Below, piece after piece: positions 15,437 through 22,598 of a stretch of DNA of 26,242 nucleotides. The notes beneath the pieces are model-generated. The model searched no databases. It saw only the letters and a program-made list of their open reading frames with translations, and was not told the origin of the DNA. Numbering within the stretch: the first letter of the stretch is position 1; every line of letters starts with the position of its first letter. Both the position numbers and the translations under genes were made by a program. Source of the stretch: Bacteroidota bacterium (GTDB lineage: Bacteria; Bacteroidota; Bacteroidia; Flavobacteriales; Flavobacteriaceae); NCBI GenBank assembly GCA_024278565.1, contig JAJRSY010000322.1, positions 1 to 26,242 of the forward strand, given 5' to 3'.

Positions 15437-17245
15437 TTAAAAAGCATACCGATTGTCGGCCGCTACTTTATCTGCAATGATATTTCTTAATTCAATGATA
15501 TTTGGCATGTTGGTGTATTTTATATACCGTTTTAATCCCATAAGCATCATGCGTTGTTCATCTCCTTCAGCAAAAGAAATAATAGAATGTTTACCTGCGG
15601 TTTCAATAATGTCAATGGCTTGGAATAAGTATAATTTAGCCATAGCAATTTGCTCTTTCACGGCATCTTCTCCATTTTTTTTAGCTAATTTTTCGGCGCG
15701 TAAAATTGCAGATTCAGCCATGTAGATTTGTATTAATATATCAGATGAAGCTAACATTAGTTGCTGATGTTCGTCAATTTTTTCACCATATTTTTGCAAT
15801 ACTGCACCGGCAACCATTAAAAATAATTTTTTAAGATTTTTAATGATTTGCTTTTCTTCTGAAAACAATAGTGAATAATCTGGCTGGTCAAAAGAGGGGA
15901 TGCCAATCAATTCAGCTGCAACTGCTTTTGCAGGGCCCAATAGATCTACATGACCTTTCATTGCTTTTTTAATAAGCATACCAATACTTAACATTCTATT
16001 AATTTCATTAGTGCCTTCGTAGATACGGGCGATACGGGCATCACGCCAGGCAGATTCTATCGGTGTTTCTTCAGAAAAGCCCATGCCTCCAAAAACTTGG
16101 ATACCTTCATCTGTACATTTTTGTGTGTATTCTGAAACGGCAACTTTTAAAATAGAACATTCAATGGCATATTCTTCAACTCCTTTTAATTCTGCTTCTT
16201 GGTGTGTATCTTTTCCGTTATTTTGACGTAAAGTGATCCTATCTTCTATGTTTTTTGCAGCCCTATAACTGGCAGATTCGCCAACCCAGCAATTGGTTGC
16301 TATTTCTGCGATTTTTTGGCGAATTGCACCAAATTTAATAATTGGAGTTTTAAACTGTACCCGCTCATTTGCGTATTTGACTGACTCTGTAATAACTCTA
16401 CGTTGGGCATCTAGACAGGCGGCAGCTAATTTGATACGACCAACGTTTAAAGCATTCATTGCAATTTTAAATCCGTTAGCTCGTGTAGACAACATATTTT
16501 CTACGGGTACTTTAGTATTGCTGTAGAATACTTGACGGGTAGAAGACGCACGAATACCTAATTTATGCTCTTCTTCACCCATCGTAATTCCGTTAGGGTT
16601 GTTTTTGTCATACTCAACAATAAAACCTGTAATGTTTTTATCATCTTCAATACGTGCGAACACAATCATTAAATTACAAAAGCCAGCATTAGAAATCCAC
16701 ATTTTATTCCCTGTAATAGTATAGTGTTTTCCATCATCAGATAAAACGGCTTTTGTTTTTCCTGAGTTTGCATCACTACCGGCTGTTGGTTCGGTTAAGC
16801 AATAAGCACCCATCCACTCACCAGAAGCCAGTTTTGGCACGTACTTTTTCTCTTGTTCTTCAGTGCCGTATAGTGTAATTGGCATAGTTCCTATACCAGT
16901 ATGCGCACCAAAGGCGGTGCTAAAAGAACCCGTTGCTCCTGAAATATAATCACAAGTTAGCATGGTAGAAACAAAGCCCATGCCCATTCCCCCATATTCT
17001 TCAGGTACAGAAACACCTAAAAAGCCCATTTCTCCGGCTTTTTTCATTATCTCTTCAGTTAAAGCATAATCTTTTTGTTCAAAACGTGCTTTATTTGGCC
17101 AAAGTTCGCGATCAACAAATTCAATGATCGATTCTTTCATCATTAATTGTTCTTCGTTGAAATCTTCAGGTGTGAAAATGTCTTCGCAGTTAGTTTCTTT
17201 TACGAGAAACTGTCCGCCACGTAATAATTCTTTGTTTGTTTCCAT
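15437..17245 (-). CDS. Acyl-CoA dehydrogenase, very-long-chain (VLCAD) type
   Basis: A 602-residue FAD enzyme for the first step of beta-oxidation (acyl-CoA to trans-2-enoyl-CoA). At about 600 residues it is longer than the 380-residue short-chain type, having the extra C-terminal helical domain of VLCAD. Signatures seen are YCLTEPTAGSDANSGKTKAV and KMWISNAGF near 150-187, FGGMGFSEETPIESAWRDAR near 385-404, and IYEGTNEINRM with the catalytic base at Glu410. It is the last gene of the operon, 143 bases after the thiolase gene, with a C-rich hairpin just before its start. Its DNA is visibly more AT-rich than the thiolase and fadB genes on either side of the same operon. Confidence 0.93.
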   Translation of the reverse strand: METNKELLRGGQFLVKETNCEDIFTPEDFNEEQLMMKESIIEFVDRELWPNKARFEQKDYALTEEIMKKAGEMGFLGVSVPEEYGGMGMGFVSTMLTCDYISGATGSFSTAFGAHTGIGTMPITLYGTEEQEKKYVPKLASGEWMGAYCLTEPTAGSDANSGKTKAVLSDDGKHYTITGNKMWISNAGFCNLMIVFARIEDDKNITGFIVEYDKNNPNGITMGEEEHKLGIRASSTRQVFYSNTKVPVENMLSTRANGFKIAMNALNVGRIKLAAACLDAQRRVITESVKYANERVQFKTPIIKFGAIRQKIAEIATNCWVGESASYRAAKNIEDRITLRQNNGKDTHQEAELKGVEEYAIECSILKVAVSEYTQKCTDEGIQVFGGMGFSEETPIESAWRDARIARIYEGTNEINRMLSIGMLIKKAMKGHVDLLGPAKAVAAELIGIPSFDQPDYSLLFSEEKQIIKNLKKLFLMVAGAVLQKYGEKIDEHQQLMLASSDILIQIYMAESAILRAEKLAKKNGEDAVKEQIAMAKLYLFQAIDIIETAGKHSIISFAEGDEQRMMLMGLKRYIKYTNMPNIIELRNIIADKVAADNRYAF

Positions 17246-17262
17246 AGTAAAGCCCCCTCTAA

Positions 17263-17279
17263 CTCCCCCACAAGGGGAG
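17263..17279. repeat. Short C/G-rich hairpin before acyl-CoA dehydrogenase
   Basis: CTCCCC pairs with GGGGAG across a five-base loop, within a C-rich block resembling that at 8950-8971. It lies 18 bases upstream of the acyl-CoA dehydrogenase ATG in the 143-base gap after the thiolase gene. It may be a dispersed intergenic repeat or affect translation; it lacks a T-tract and is not a good terminator. Confidence 0.4.
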
Positions 17280-17388
17280 AACTCTTACTCGGGGTGTTTT
17301 TTAGTTTATAAATAATTATTCAATATTCAGTAACTTATTTCTTCCCATTTTTTGTTTGGTATTGTTTCTTGGCTCTTTCGTCTTGGTT

Positions 17389-18582
17389 CTAACTAAGGAA
17401 TTCATATATCCCCGCTGCCCCTTGTCCTGTACCCACGCACATGGTTACCATACCGTACTTGCCCTTCATATCGCGTTTGCGCATTTCATCGAACAATTGT
17501 ACCGATAGCTTTGCCCCGGTACAGCCTAACGGATGCCCGAGCGCAATGGCACCTCCATTGACGTTTACGATTTCTTGGTTGAGGTCAAGCTCTCGCATTA
17601 CCGCCAGCGATTGCGACGCAAAGGCCTCGTTCAGCTCTATCAGTTCGATATCAGCTTGTTTTAAACCTGCTTGTTTCAGTGCCTTCGGAATTGCTTTTAC
17701 GGGGCCGATACCCATAATTCGGGGTTCTACACCTGCCGCTGCATAGTTGACCATACGGGCAATGGGCTCAATGTTCAGTTCTTTTACCATTTCTTCGCTC
17801 ATGACCAGAACAAAAGCGGCACCATCGCTCATTTGCGAAGAGTTGCCGGCCGTTACGCTTCCGCCAGCGGCGAATACGGCCCTAAGTTTGGCAAGTACTT
17901 CTTTTGAAGTTCCTTTTCTTGGGCCTTCGTCTTTGGTTACGGTATATTCTTTTGTAGCTTTTTTTCCGTTTTTGTCAACATAGATCTGCTCGATATCGAT
18001 AGGAACGATCTGGTCTTGGAAACGATCTTCAGCCTGCGCCTTCAAGGCTTTCATATGCGAGTTGTAGGCAAATTCATCTTGATCTTCACGAGACACCTTA
18101 AATTCGTTCGCGACCGCTTCTGCGGTATTGCCCATGCCCCAGTAGTAATCTTCGTGCCCTGATTTGGCAAGGTCATAGTTAAGTTCGGGCTTATTGCCGG
18201 TCATGGGCACCGAACTCATACTTTCGGCACCGCCGGCAATGATACAATCTGCCATACCCGACTGGATTTTTGCCGTTGCAATACCAATGGTCTCGATTCC
18301 CGAGGAGCAAAAACGATTGACCGTTACCCCAGGAACATCGATAATATCGAGTCCCATCAATGAGATCAAACGGGCCATGTTCAGGCCTTGGGCCCCTTCG
18401 GGCATTGCATTGCCGACTATTACATCGTCAATACGTGTTTTCTCTAATTGTGGCAGTTCTTTCATCATGTATTTGATGGTTTCCGCTGCCAGTTCATCTG
18501 TTCTTTTAAAACGGAACACTCCTTTTGGGGCTTTGCCGACTGCGGTTCTATATGCTTTTACGATGTATGCTGTTTTGTTCAT
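17389..18582 (-). CDS. fadA: Acetyl-CoA acyltransferase (beta-ketothiolase)
   Basis: A 397-residue thiolase that cleaves 3-ketoacyl-CoA to acetyl-CoA in the last step of beta-oxidation. The nucleophile is Cys92 in NRFCSSGIETIG, the catalytic His lies in GGAIALGHPLGCTGAK, and the second Cys in MCVGTGQGAAGIYE. The N-terminus AYIVKAYRTAVGKAPKGVFR is typical of FadA-type degradative enzymes rather than PhaA. It lies downstream of the FadB-type gene with a four-helix-bundle gene between them, an arrangement normally found without that extra gene. Codon use is GC-richer than in the sucrose island. Confidence 0.93.
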   Translation of the reverse strand: MNKTAYIVKAYRTAVGKAPKGVFRFKRTDELAAETIKYMMKELPQLEKTRIDDVIVGNAMPEGAQGLNMARLISLMGLDIIDVPGVTVNRFCSSGIETIGIATAKIQSGMADCIIAGGAESMSSVPMTGNKPELNYDLAKSGHEDYYWGMGNTAEAVANEFKVSREDQDEFAYNSHMKALKAQAEDRFQDQIVPIDIEQIYVDKNGKKATKEYTVTKDEGPRKGTSKEVLAKLRAVFAAGGSVTAGNSSQMSDGAAFVLVMSEEMVKELNIEPIARMVNYAAAGVEPRIMGIGPVKAIPKALKQAGLKQADIELIELNEAFASQSLAVMRELDLNQEIVNVNGGAIALGHPLGCTGAKLSVQLFDEMRKRDMKGKYGMVTMCVGTGQGAAGIYEFLS

Positions 18583-18617
18583 GCTTTTATTTTTAGGATT
18601 AAAGACAAAAAGAGCAA

Positions 18618-18638
18618 AGACAAAAAGACTATTTGTCT
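18618..18638 (-). other. Hairpin at the end of the four-helix-bundle gene
   Basis: On the minus strand AGACAAA pairs with TTTGTCT around a seven-base loop that contains the TAG stop codon. It could be a weak 3' structure or processing site. It is not followed by a clean T-run, so it need not stop transcription into the thiolase gene. Confidence 0.35.
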
Positions 18639-18985
18639 AAACCTCCTTGAAACCGTGATATCATCTTTTGTAATTGTTGTATTTTGTTCTCAAAATTTTT
18701 GAATGTGCCCTCTTTGATATAGCCTTCGTTAAAGGCAACAATCAATTGGGTCTCCCACTCAAATGCAGAGCCTAGACTGGTTTCTAGGAATTTGCCAAAG
18801 TGCTTGTCCGTACTTTTGCTGCTTCCTTCTGCAATATTGGAAGGAATCGATACTGCACACCTATTCATTTGACTTGTAATGCCATATTTTTCGAAACTCG
18901 GAAATGTTCTTGTCATTTTATAAGTATCTCCAACAACCGATATTCCCTCCTTCCAAATTTTAAGCTTCCTGAAATTGTGGGTCAT
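18629..18985 (-). CDS. Four-helix-bundle protein (23S rRNA IVS-type family)
   Basis: A 118-residue protein of the TIGR02436/S23-like family: FRKLKIWKEGISVVGDTYKM at the start, QMNRCAVSIPSNIAEGSSKS in the middle, and SAFEWETQLIVAFNEGYI towards the end. Such proteins are often encoded in intervening sequences of 23S rRNA but also occur free in Bacteroidota genomes, frequently in odd positions. Their function is unknown. Here the gene sits between fadB and fadA, in operon orientation, enclosed by inverted low-complexity arms. The protein is the usual size and looks intact. No role in fatty-acid oxidation is implied; it looks like an inserted passenger. Confidence 0.9.
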   Translation of the reverse strand: MTHNFRKLKIWKEGISVVGDTYKMTRTFPSFEKYGITSQMNRCAVSIPSNIAEGSSKSTDKHFGKFLETSLGSAFEWETQLIVAFNEGYIKEGTFKNFENKIQQLQKMISRFQGGLDK

Positions 18986-19057
18986 TAAGTCTTTCTTTTT
19001 TTTGTCTTTCTTCTTTACTCTTTCTGTCCTTCTTCTTTTCTCTTTTTGTCCAACGTT

Positions 19058-21484
19058 TTAATTACGAAGTGGTTTCCCCGTCTTTAGCATGTGCTGAATA
19101 CGTTCCAGTGTTTTTCTTTCGGTACAAAGTGATAAAAACGCCTCTCTTTCAAGATCCAATAGGTATTGTTCACTGACCAAAGTGGGTTCTGACAAATCGC
19201 CACCGGCCATAACATAGGCCAATTTGTTGGCGATCTTATGATCGTGTTCACTGATGTACCTGCTTGCTTCCATGGCATCGGTTCCTACCAAGAACATACC
19301 CAAGGCTTGTTTTCCCAATACTTTTACATCTTTGCGTTTTACCGGTTGCGTGTAACCTGCTTCCGCCATTAGTTTGGCATGTGCCTTTGCTGTGGCTATC
19401 TGTCGGTCTTTGTTGACAATAACCAGATCCTTTCCCTTTTGTAAAAGTCCCATATCAAAAGCTTCATAGGCCGAGGTCGATACTTTCGCCATACCTATGG
19501 TCAGGAAATACTCTTGCAGGGTGTTCAGTTCAACATCACCTTTCTTAAAGGTATCGGAAGCTCTCATGGCCATTTCTTTTGAACCGCCACCACCGGGTAT
19601 CACCCCAACACCAAACTCGACCAGGCCCATATAGGTTTCTGCTGCTGCAACTACCTTATCGGCATGCAGCGATAATTCGCAACCACCACCTAGTGCCATA
19701 CCATGTGGTGCCGATATTGTTGGTATTGATGAATATCGCATACGCATCATGGTGTCCTGGAACATTTTTATGGCCATGTTCAGCTCATCGTATTCTTGTT
19801 CGACCGCCATCATAAAAATCATACCGATGTTTGCACCGACCGAGAAATTAGCAGCTTGATTGCCAATCACCAAGCCTTGAAAGTCTTTTTCGGCAAGGTC
19901 AATGGCCTTGTTCAAGCCCGCAAGAACATCGCCGCCGATGGTATTCATTTTGGACTGAAACTCTACGTTCAAAATGCCATCGCCCAAATCTTCCACGACT
20001 ACGCCACTGTTTTTAAATACCTCGTTTGATTTACGAATATTATCAAGTATGATAAAGGCATCTTGCCCGGGTATTTTTTCTGCAGATCCTGCCTGTCCGG
20101 CAGGCAGGTTCTTAGGGATGTCATAAAAGTAAGAAGCACCCTCTTTTACCGAATAGAATGATTTCATTCCAGAAGCTAACATTTCGCTTACCCAAGGGGC
20201 AGCTTCCTGTCCTTCGGCTTTCATGATCTCCAATCCTTTTTCGATACCGATGGCATCCCAGATTTGGAAAGGGCCGTGCTCCCAACCAAAACCTGCTTTC
20301 ATGGCATCATCGATTTTGTACAGCTCATCCGAAATTTCTGGAATACGGTGCGATACGTATGCAAACAGAGCCGCAAAACTCTTTCTGTAGAATTCGCCGG
20401 CTTTGTCTTTACCGCCCACTAAAACCTTAAAACGGTCAATTACCTTGTCAATGGTCTTGGTCAATTCCAAGGTGGCGAATTTGGCGCTCTTTTTAGAACG
20501 ATAGCCCATCGTATCTAGATCCAAGGTCAAAATTTCCGTTTTGCCTTCTTTGTTCTTTGTTTTCTTGTAAAAACCTTGTCCTGTTTTACTACCCAACCAT
20601 TTGTTTTCCATCATGGTATTGATGAAATCGGGCAGCTTGAAAAGGTCGTGCTTTTCATCGTCGGGACAGTTCTCATAAATTCCCGTTGCAACATGAACCA
20701 AGGTATCCAAACCAACCACATCAACAGTTCTGAAGGTAGCTGATTTTGGCCGCCCGATAACCGGACCGGTCAGTTTATCGACTTCTTCAATGGTCATATT
20801 GAGGTTCTTTACCGTATGGAACAGACTCTGAATGCTGAAAATGCCGACGCGATTACCAATAAATGCGGGAGTGTCTTTGGCGACTACCGAGGTTTTTCCC
20901 AAAAACTGTTCGCCATATCCGTTTAAGAAATCCAACACCTCGGGCGAGGTTTTCGGCCCTGGAATGATTTCAAACAACTTTAAGTAACGGGCAGGGTTAA
21001 AGAAGTGGGTGCCACAGAAATGTTTTTGAAAATCATCACTTCTGCCTTCGCTCATAAAACTGATCGGAATACCGGAAGTGTTTGAGGTAATTAACGTACC
21101 TGGCGTTCTGTGTTTTTCGATATTTTCGAAAACGATCTTTTTGATATCCAATCGTTCTACTACCACTTCAATGATCCAATCTACTTTGGCTATTTTAGAA
21201 ATATCATCTTCGAGGTTGCCTGTAACTATCCTACTAGCAAACTTTTGGTGGTAAATAGGGGAGGGCTTTGATTTTAAGGACGCTGTAAGCGAATCGTTCA
21301 CCAATCGGTTGCGTACCACTTTGTCTTTTAGGGTCAGGCCTTTGGCCTTTTCTTTATCGTTCAGTTCTCGCGGAACAATATCCAAGAGCAATACTTCGAC
21401 CCCGATATTGGCAAAATGACAGGCTATACCGCTTCCCATAATTCCCGAACCTATTACGGCTACTTTCTTAATATGCTTGTTCAT
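19058..21484 (-). CDS. 3-hydroxyacyl-CoA dehydrogenase/enoyl-CoA hydratase fusion
   Basis: An 808-residue bifunctional beta-oxidation enzyme with the dehydrogenase first and the hydratase second (FadN-like order, the reverse of E. coli FadB). The NAD-binding motif is VAVIGSGIMGSGIA (9-22), and the dehydrogenase catalytic region is CGTHFFNPARYLKLFEII. The hydratase part (about 500-720) shows NFSVGANIGMI, GMALGGGCELSLHAD and GLVEFGVGVIPGGGG. Residues 460-466 (LPAGQAG) are encoded by a palindromic repeat inserted in frame in the linker between the two halves. The MarR-type gene lies 15 bases upstream and is probably co-transcribed. It acts in the cytosol with the thiolase and acyl-CoA dehydrogenase downstream. 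Confidence 0.94.
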   Translation of the reverse strand: MNKHIKKVAVIGSGIMGSGIACHFANIGVEVLLLDIVPRELNDKEKAKGLTLKDKVVRNRLVNDSLTASLKSKPSPIYHQKFASRIVTGNLEDDISKIAKVDWIIEVVVERLDIKKIVFENIEKHRTPGTLITSNTSGIPISFMSEGRSDDFQKHFCGTHFFNPARYLKLFEIIPGPKTSPEVLDFLNGYGEQFLGKTSVVAKDTPAFIGNRVGIFSIQSLFHTVKNLNMTIEEVDKLTGPVIGRPKSATFRTVDVVGLDTLVHVATGIYENCPDDEKHDLFKLPDFINTMMENKWLGSKTGQGFYKKTKNKEGKTEILTLDLDTMGYRSKKSAKFATLELTKTIDKVIDRFKVLVGGKDKAGEFYRKSFAALFAYVSHRIPEISDELYKIDDAMKAGFGWEHGPFQIWDAIGIEKGLEIMKAEGQEAAPWVSEMLASGMKSFYSVKEGASYFYDIPKNLPAGQAGSAEKIPGQDAFIILDNIRKSNEVFKNSGVVVEDLGDGILNVEFQSKMNTIGGDVLAGLNKAIDLAEKDFQGLVIGNQAANFSVGANIGMIFMMAVEQEYDELNMAIKMFQDTMMRMRYSSIPTISAPHGMALGGGCELSLHADKVVAAAETYMGLVEFGVGVIPGGGGSKEMAMRASDTFKKGDVELNTLQEYFLTIGMAKVSTSAYEAFDMGLLQKGKDLVIVNKDRQIATAKAHAKLMAEAGYTQPVKRKDVKVLGKQALGMFLVGTDAMEASRYISEHDHKIANKLAYVMAGGDLSEPTLVSEQYLLDLEREAFLSLCTERKTLERIQHMLKTGKPLRN
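20088..20108. repeat. In-frame palindromic repeat within the fadB-type gene
   Basis: Eight-base arms CCTGCCTG (20088-20095) and CAGGCAGG (20101-20108) surround TCCGG. In the coding direction the repeat gives LPAGQAG, a peptide seen widely where this class of flavobacterial palindromic repeat falls inside genes. It lies between the dehydrogenase and hydratase halves, where an insertion is tolerated. A variant is present at 12200-12220, and a shorter CCTGCCAGCAGG at 22109-22120 may be a degraded relative. Confidence 0.8.
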
Positions 21485-21499
21485 TTAAATAGAGCTGTA

Positions 21500-21952
21500 T
21501 TAATTAGTTGTTGTATTCGTACTATATATTTTTTTCTCTTCGATGAGCTTATTTATGGTGTCGATCACTTCAAAAAAACAATCGAGTTTATCTTCTGATA
21601 TATTTGCTCTGATCGATTCGTTGAAGTGAAGAACCGCTTCTTTGGAATCCCCTCTTTTCTCCAAACCGAAACCGGTCAAGTAAATCAAAACACCCCTGCC
21701 ATCATTGGGGTTGGGTTTGCGTTCAATTAACCCTTTCTCCTCCATACTCTTTAATATTCTGGAAAGGCTAGTGGCTTCCATGCCCATTTTTGGTCCCAAG
21801 GCCGTTGATGGAGTTCCTTTTTTTGGGTCAATACTGAGCAAAGCAAAACCTACCGCCATGGTCGATCCAAAGTCTTTCGCTTCTTCATTGTACATTCGAG
21901 CTACGGCTTGCCATGTGGCACGTAGGGCGTAGTCTATGGTGATTTCTTTCAT
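21500..21952 (-). CDS. MarR-family regulator of the fad operon
   Basis: A 150-residue winged-helix regulator. GFALLSIDPKKGTPSTALGP and KMGMEATSLSRILKSMEEKG form the recognition region, and LIERKPNPNDGRGVLIYLT is the wing with its usual Asp-x-Arg motif. It is the first gene of the operon with fadB 15 bases downstream. A near-perfect 26-base palindrome lies 32 bases upstream of its ATG, overlapping the place expected for the -33 element. The simple reading is autoregulation and repression of the fad genes, perhaps relieved by an acyl-CoA; the ligand is inference. Confidence 0.9.
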   Translation of the reverse strand: MKEITIDYALRATWQAVARMYNEEAKDFGSTMAVGFALLSIDPKKGTPSTALGPKMGMEATSLSRILKSMEEKGLIERKPNPNDGRGVLIYLTGFGLEKRGDSKEAVLHFNESIRANISEDKLDCFFEVIDTINKLIEEKKIYSTNTTTN

Positions 21953-21971
21953 GGGGCTTTTTACTGGCTAC

Positions 21972-21979
21972 CAAAGATA
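21972..21979 (-). promoter_or_regulatory. Promoter -7 box of the MarR/fad operon
   Basis: The minus strand reads TATCTTTG, a perfect TAnnTTTG box, ending 20 bases before the MarR ATG. The -33 position falls within the adjacent palindrome, so a bound repressor would block sigma factor contact. Confidence 0.65.
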
Positions 21980-21983
21980 GCGA

Positions 21984-22009
21984 AATTTATTATGCATGCA
22001 TAGTAAATT
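21984..22009. promoter_or_regulatory. Probable MarR operator
   Basis: A 26-base palindrome with one mismatched pair. The core is TTATTATGCATGCATAGTAA at 21987-22006, and the outer AAT/ATT bases pair as well. MarR dimers bind palindromes of this size. It lies immediately upstream of the -7 box of the operon that starts with a MarR gene. Confidence 0.75.
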
Positions 22010-22155
22010 AGATGAAAAATATATGATTAAGTCCATCTACAGGTTATAAAAAGGAGAAACTTCCCTTTTACGGGTTATTAAACCGCGGGTATGGTTTAGG
22101 ATTTAAAACCTGCCAGCAGGCTTATCAACTTACTCAAAATCAGTACTTCTATGGT

Positions 22156-22430
22156 CTAGTGCCAAGTCAAGCGTATTTTAGCGCAACCAAGCTTTGTTCT
22201 TTTTGCCACTAACCGCGTTAAAATTTGTAACAATAGCTACAAGCTATTCTACGATTCAAACCTACAAGGTCGGAAAAAGACCTTGCAGGTTGCGGGAAAA
22301 GACCTTGCAGGTTGCGGGAAAAGACCTTGCAGGTTGCGGAAAAAGACCTTGCAGGTTGCGGAAAAGACCTTGCAGGTTGCATAAAAATACCTGCGGCTTA
22401 TCCGACACGGTACACTTGACTTGACGCTAG
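22156..22430. mobile_element. Inverted-repeat-bounded 275-bp element (MITE-like)
   Basis: Ends at 22156-22175 (CTAGTGCCAAGTCAAGCGTA) and 22411-22430 are inverted repeats matching at 17 of 20 positions. CTAGTG occurs in direct orientation at 22156 and 22427. Inside are a hairpin (AATAGCT/AGCTATT, 22232-22248) and a 22-bp tandem repeat, and no credible gene. This fits a miniature non-autonomous element or a structured repeat between the MarR gene and the acyl-CoA synthetase gene. No transposase relative was seen to support mobility. The remaining gap (22010-22155) holds only the palindrome CCTGCCAGCAGG at 22109-22120. Confidence 0.5.
22279..22380. repeat. 22-bp tandem repeat, 4.7 copies
   Basis: The unit GACCTTGCAGGTTGCGGGAA plus AA starts at 22279, 22301, 22323 and 22345 (the last 21 bases long), with a partial copy from 22366. 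Each unit contains the near-palindrome ACCTTGCAGGT. Copies 1 and 2 are identical and copies 3 to 5 differ by a few bases. There are no spacers, so it is not a CRISPR array. Confidence 0.9.
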
Positions 22431-22451
22431 TGTCTTTTGTTGCCCGCCATG

Positions 22452-22598
22452 TTAATAGCAGTAAGTTTGCTCTTTTTTGAAGTTGTTCGGTTGTTTTGTC
22501 TTAAAATTTTCTTCTGTCATGGTTTTTGAATGTACCCGGTTTCCCTCTTCTATTTCGATGCCCTGTTCAAGATGCTTGTCAATGTTGGTAAATATCAT
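22452..22598 (-). CDS. Possible 48-residue small protein overlapping the fadD end
   Basis: An ATG at 22598, inside the last codons of the acyl-CoA synthetase gene but in another frame, opens MIFTNIDKHLEQGIEIEEGN and runs 48 residues to TAA at 22454-22452. The translation is hydrophilic and lysine/glutamate-rich with no recognised domain. A four-codon-style overlap with the upstream gene would suit coupled translation, but short open frames of this length are common by chance. Confidence 0.2.
   Translation of the reverse strand: MIFTNIDKHLEQGIEIEEGNRVHSKTMTEENFKTKQPNNFKKEQTYCY

Larger units (their letters stand above)
18604..19050. repeat. Inverted arms flanking the four-helix-bundle gene
   Basis: An 11-base perfect inverted repeat, GACAAAAAGAG at 18604-18614 and CTCTTTTTGTC at 19040-19050, encloses the small gene. 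Both arms lie inside longer low-complexity tracts built from GACAAAAAGA-like units: 18602-18629 on one side, and 18989-19050 in the opposite sense on the other. In the operon transcript the purine-rich upstream arm could pair with the pyrimidine-rich downstream arm, looping out the gene. Confidence 0.6.

Noticed and set aside
22279..22380. Regular repeats considered as a CRISPR array
   Set aside because: The units are directly adjacent with no spacers and no cas genes are nearby.
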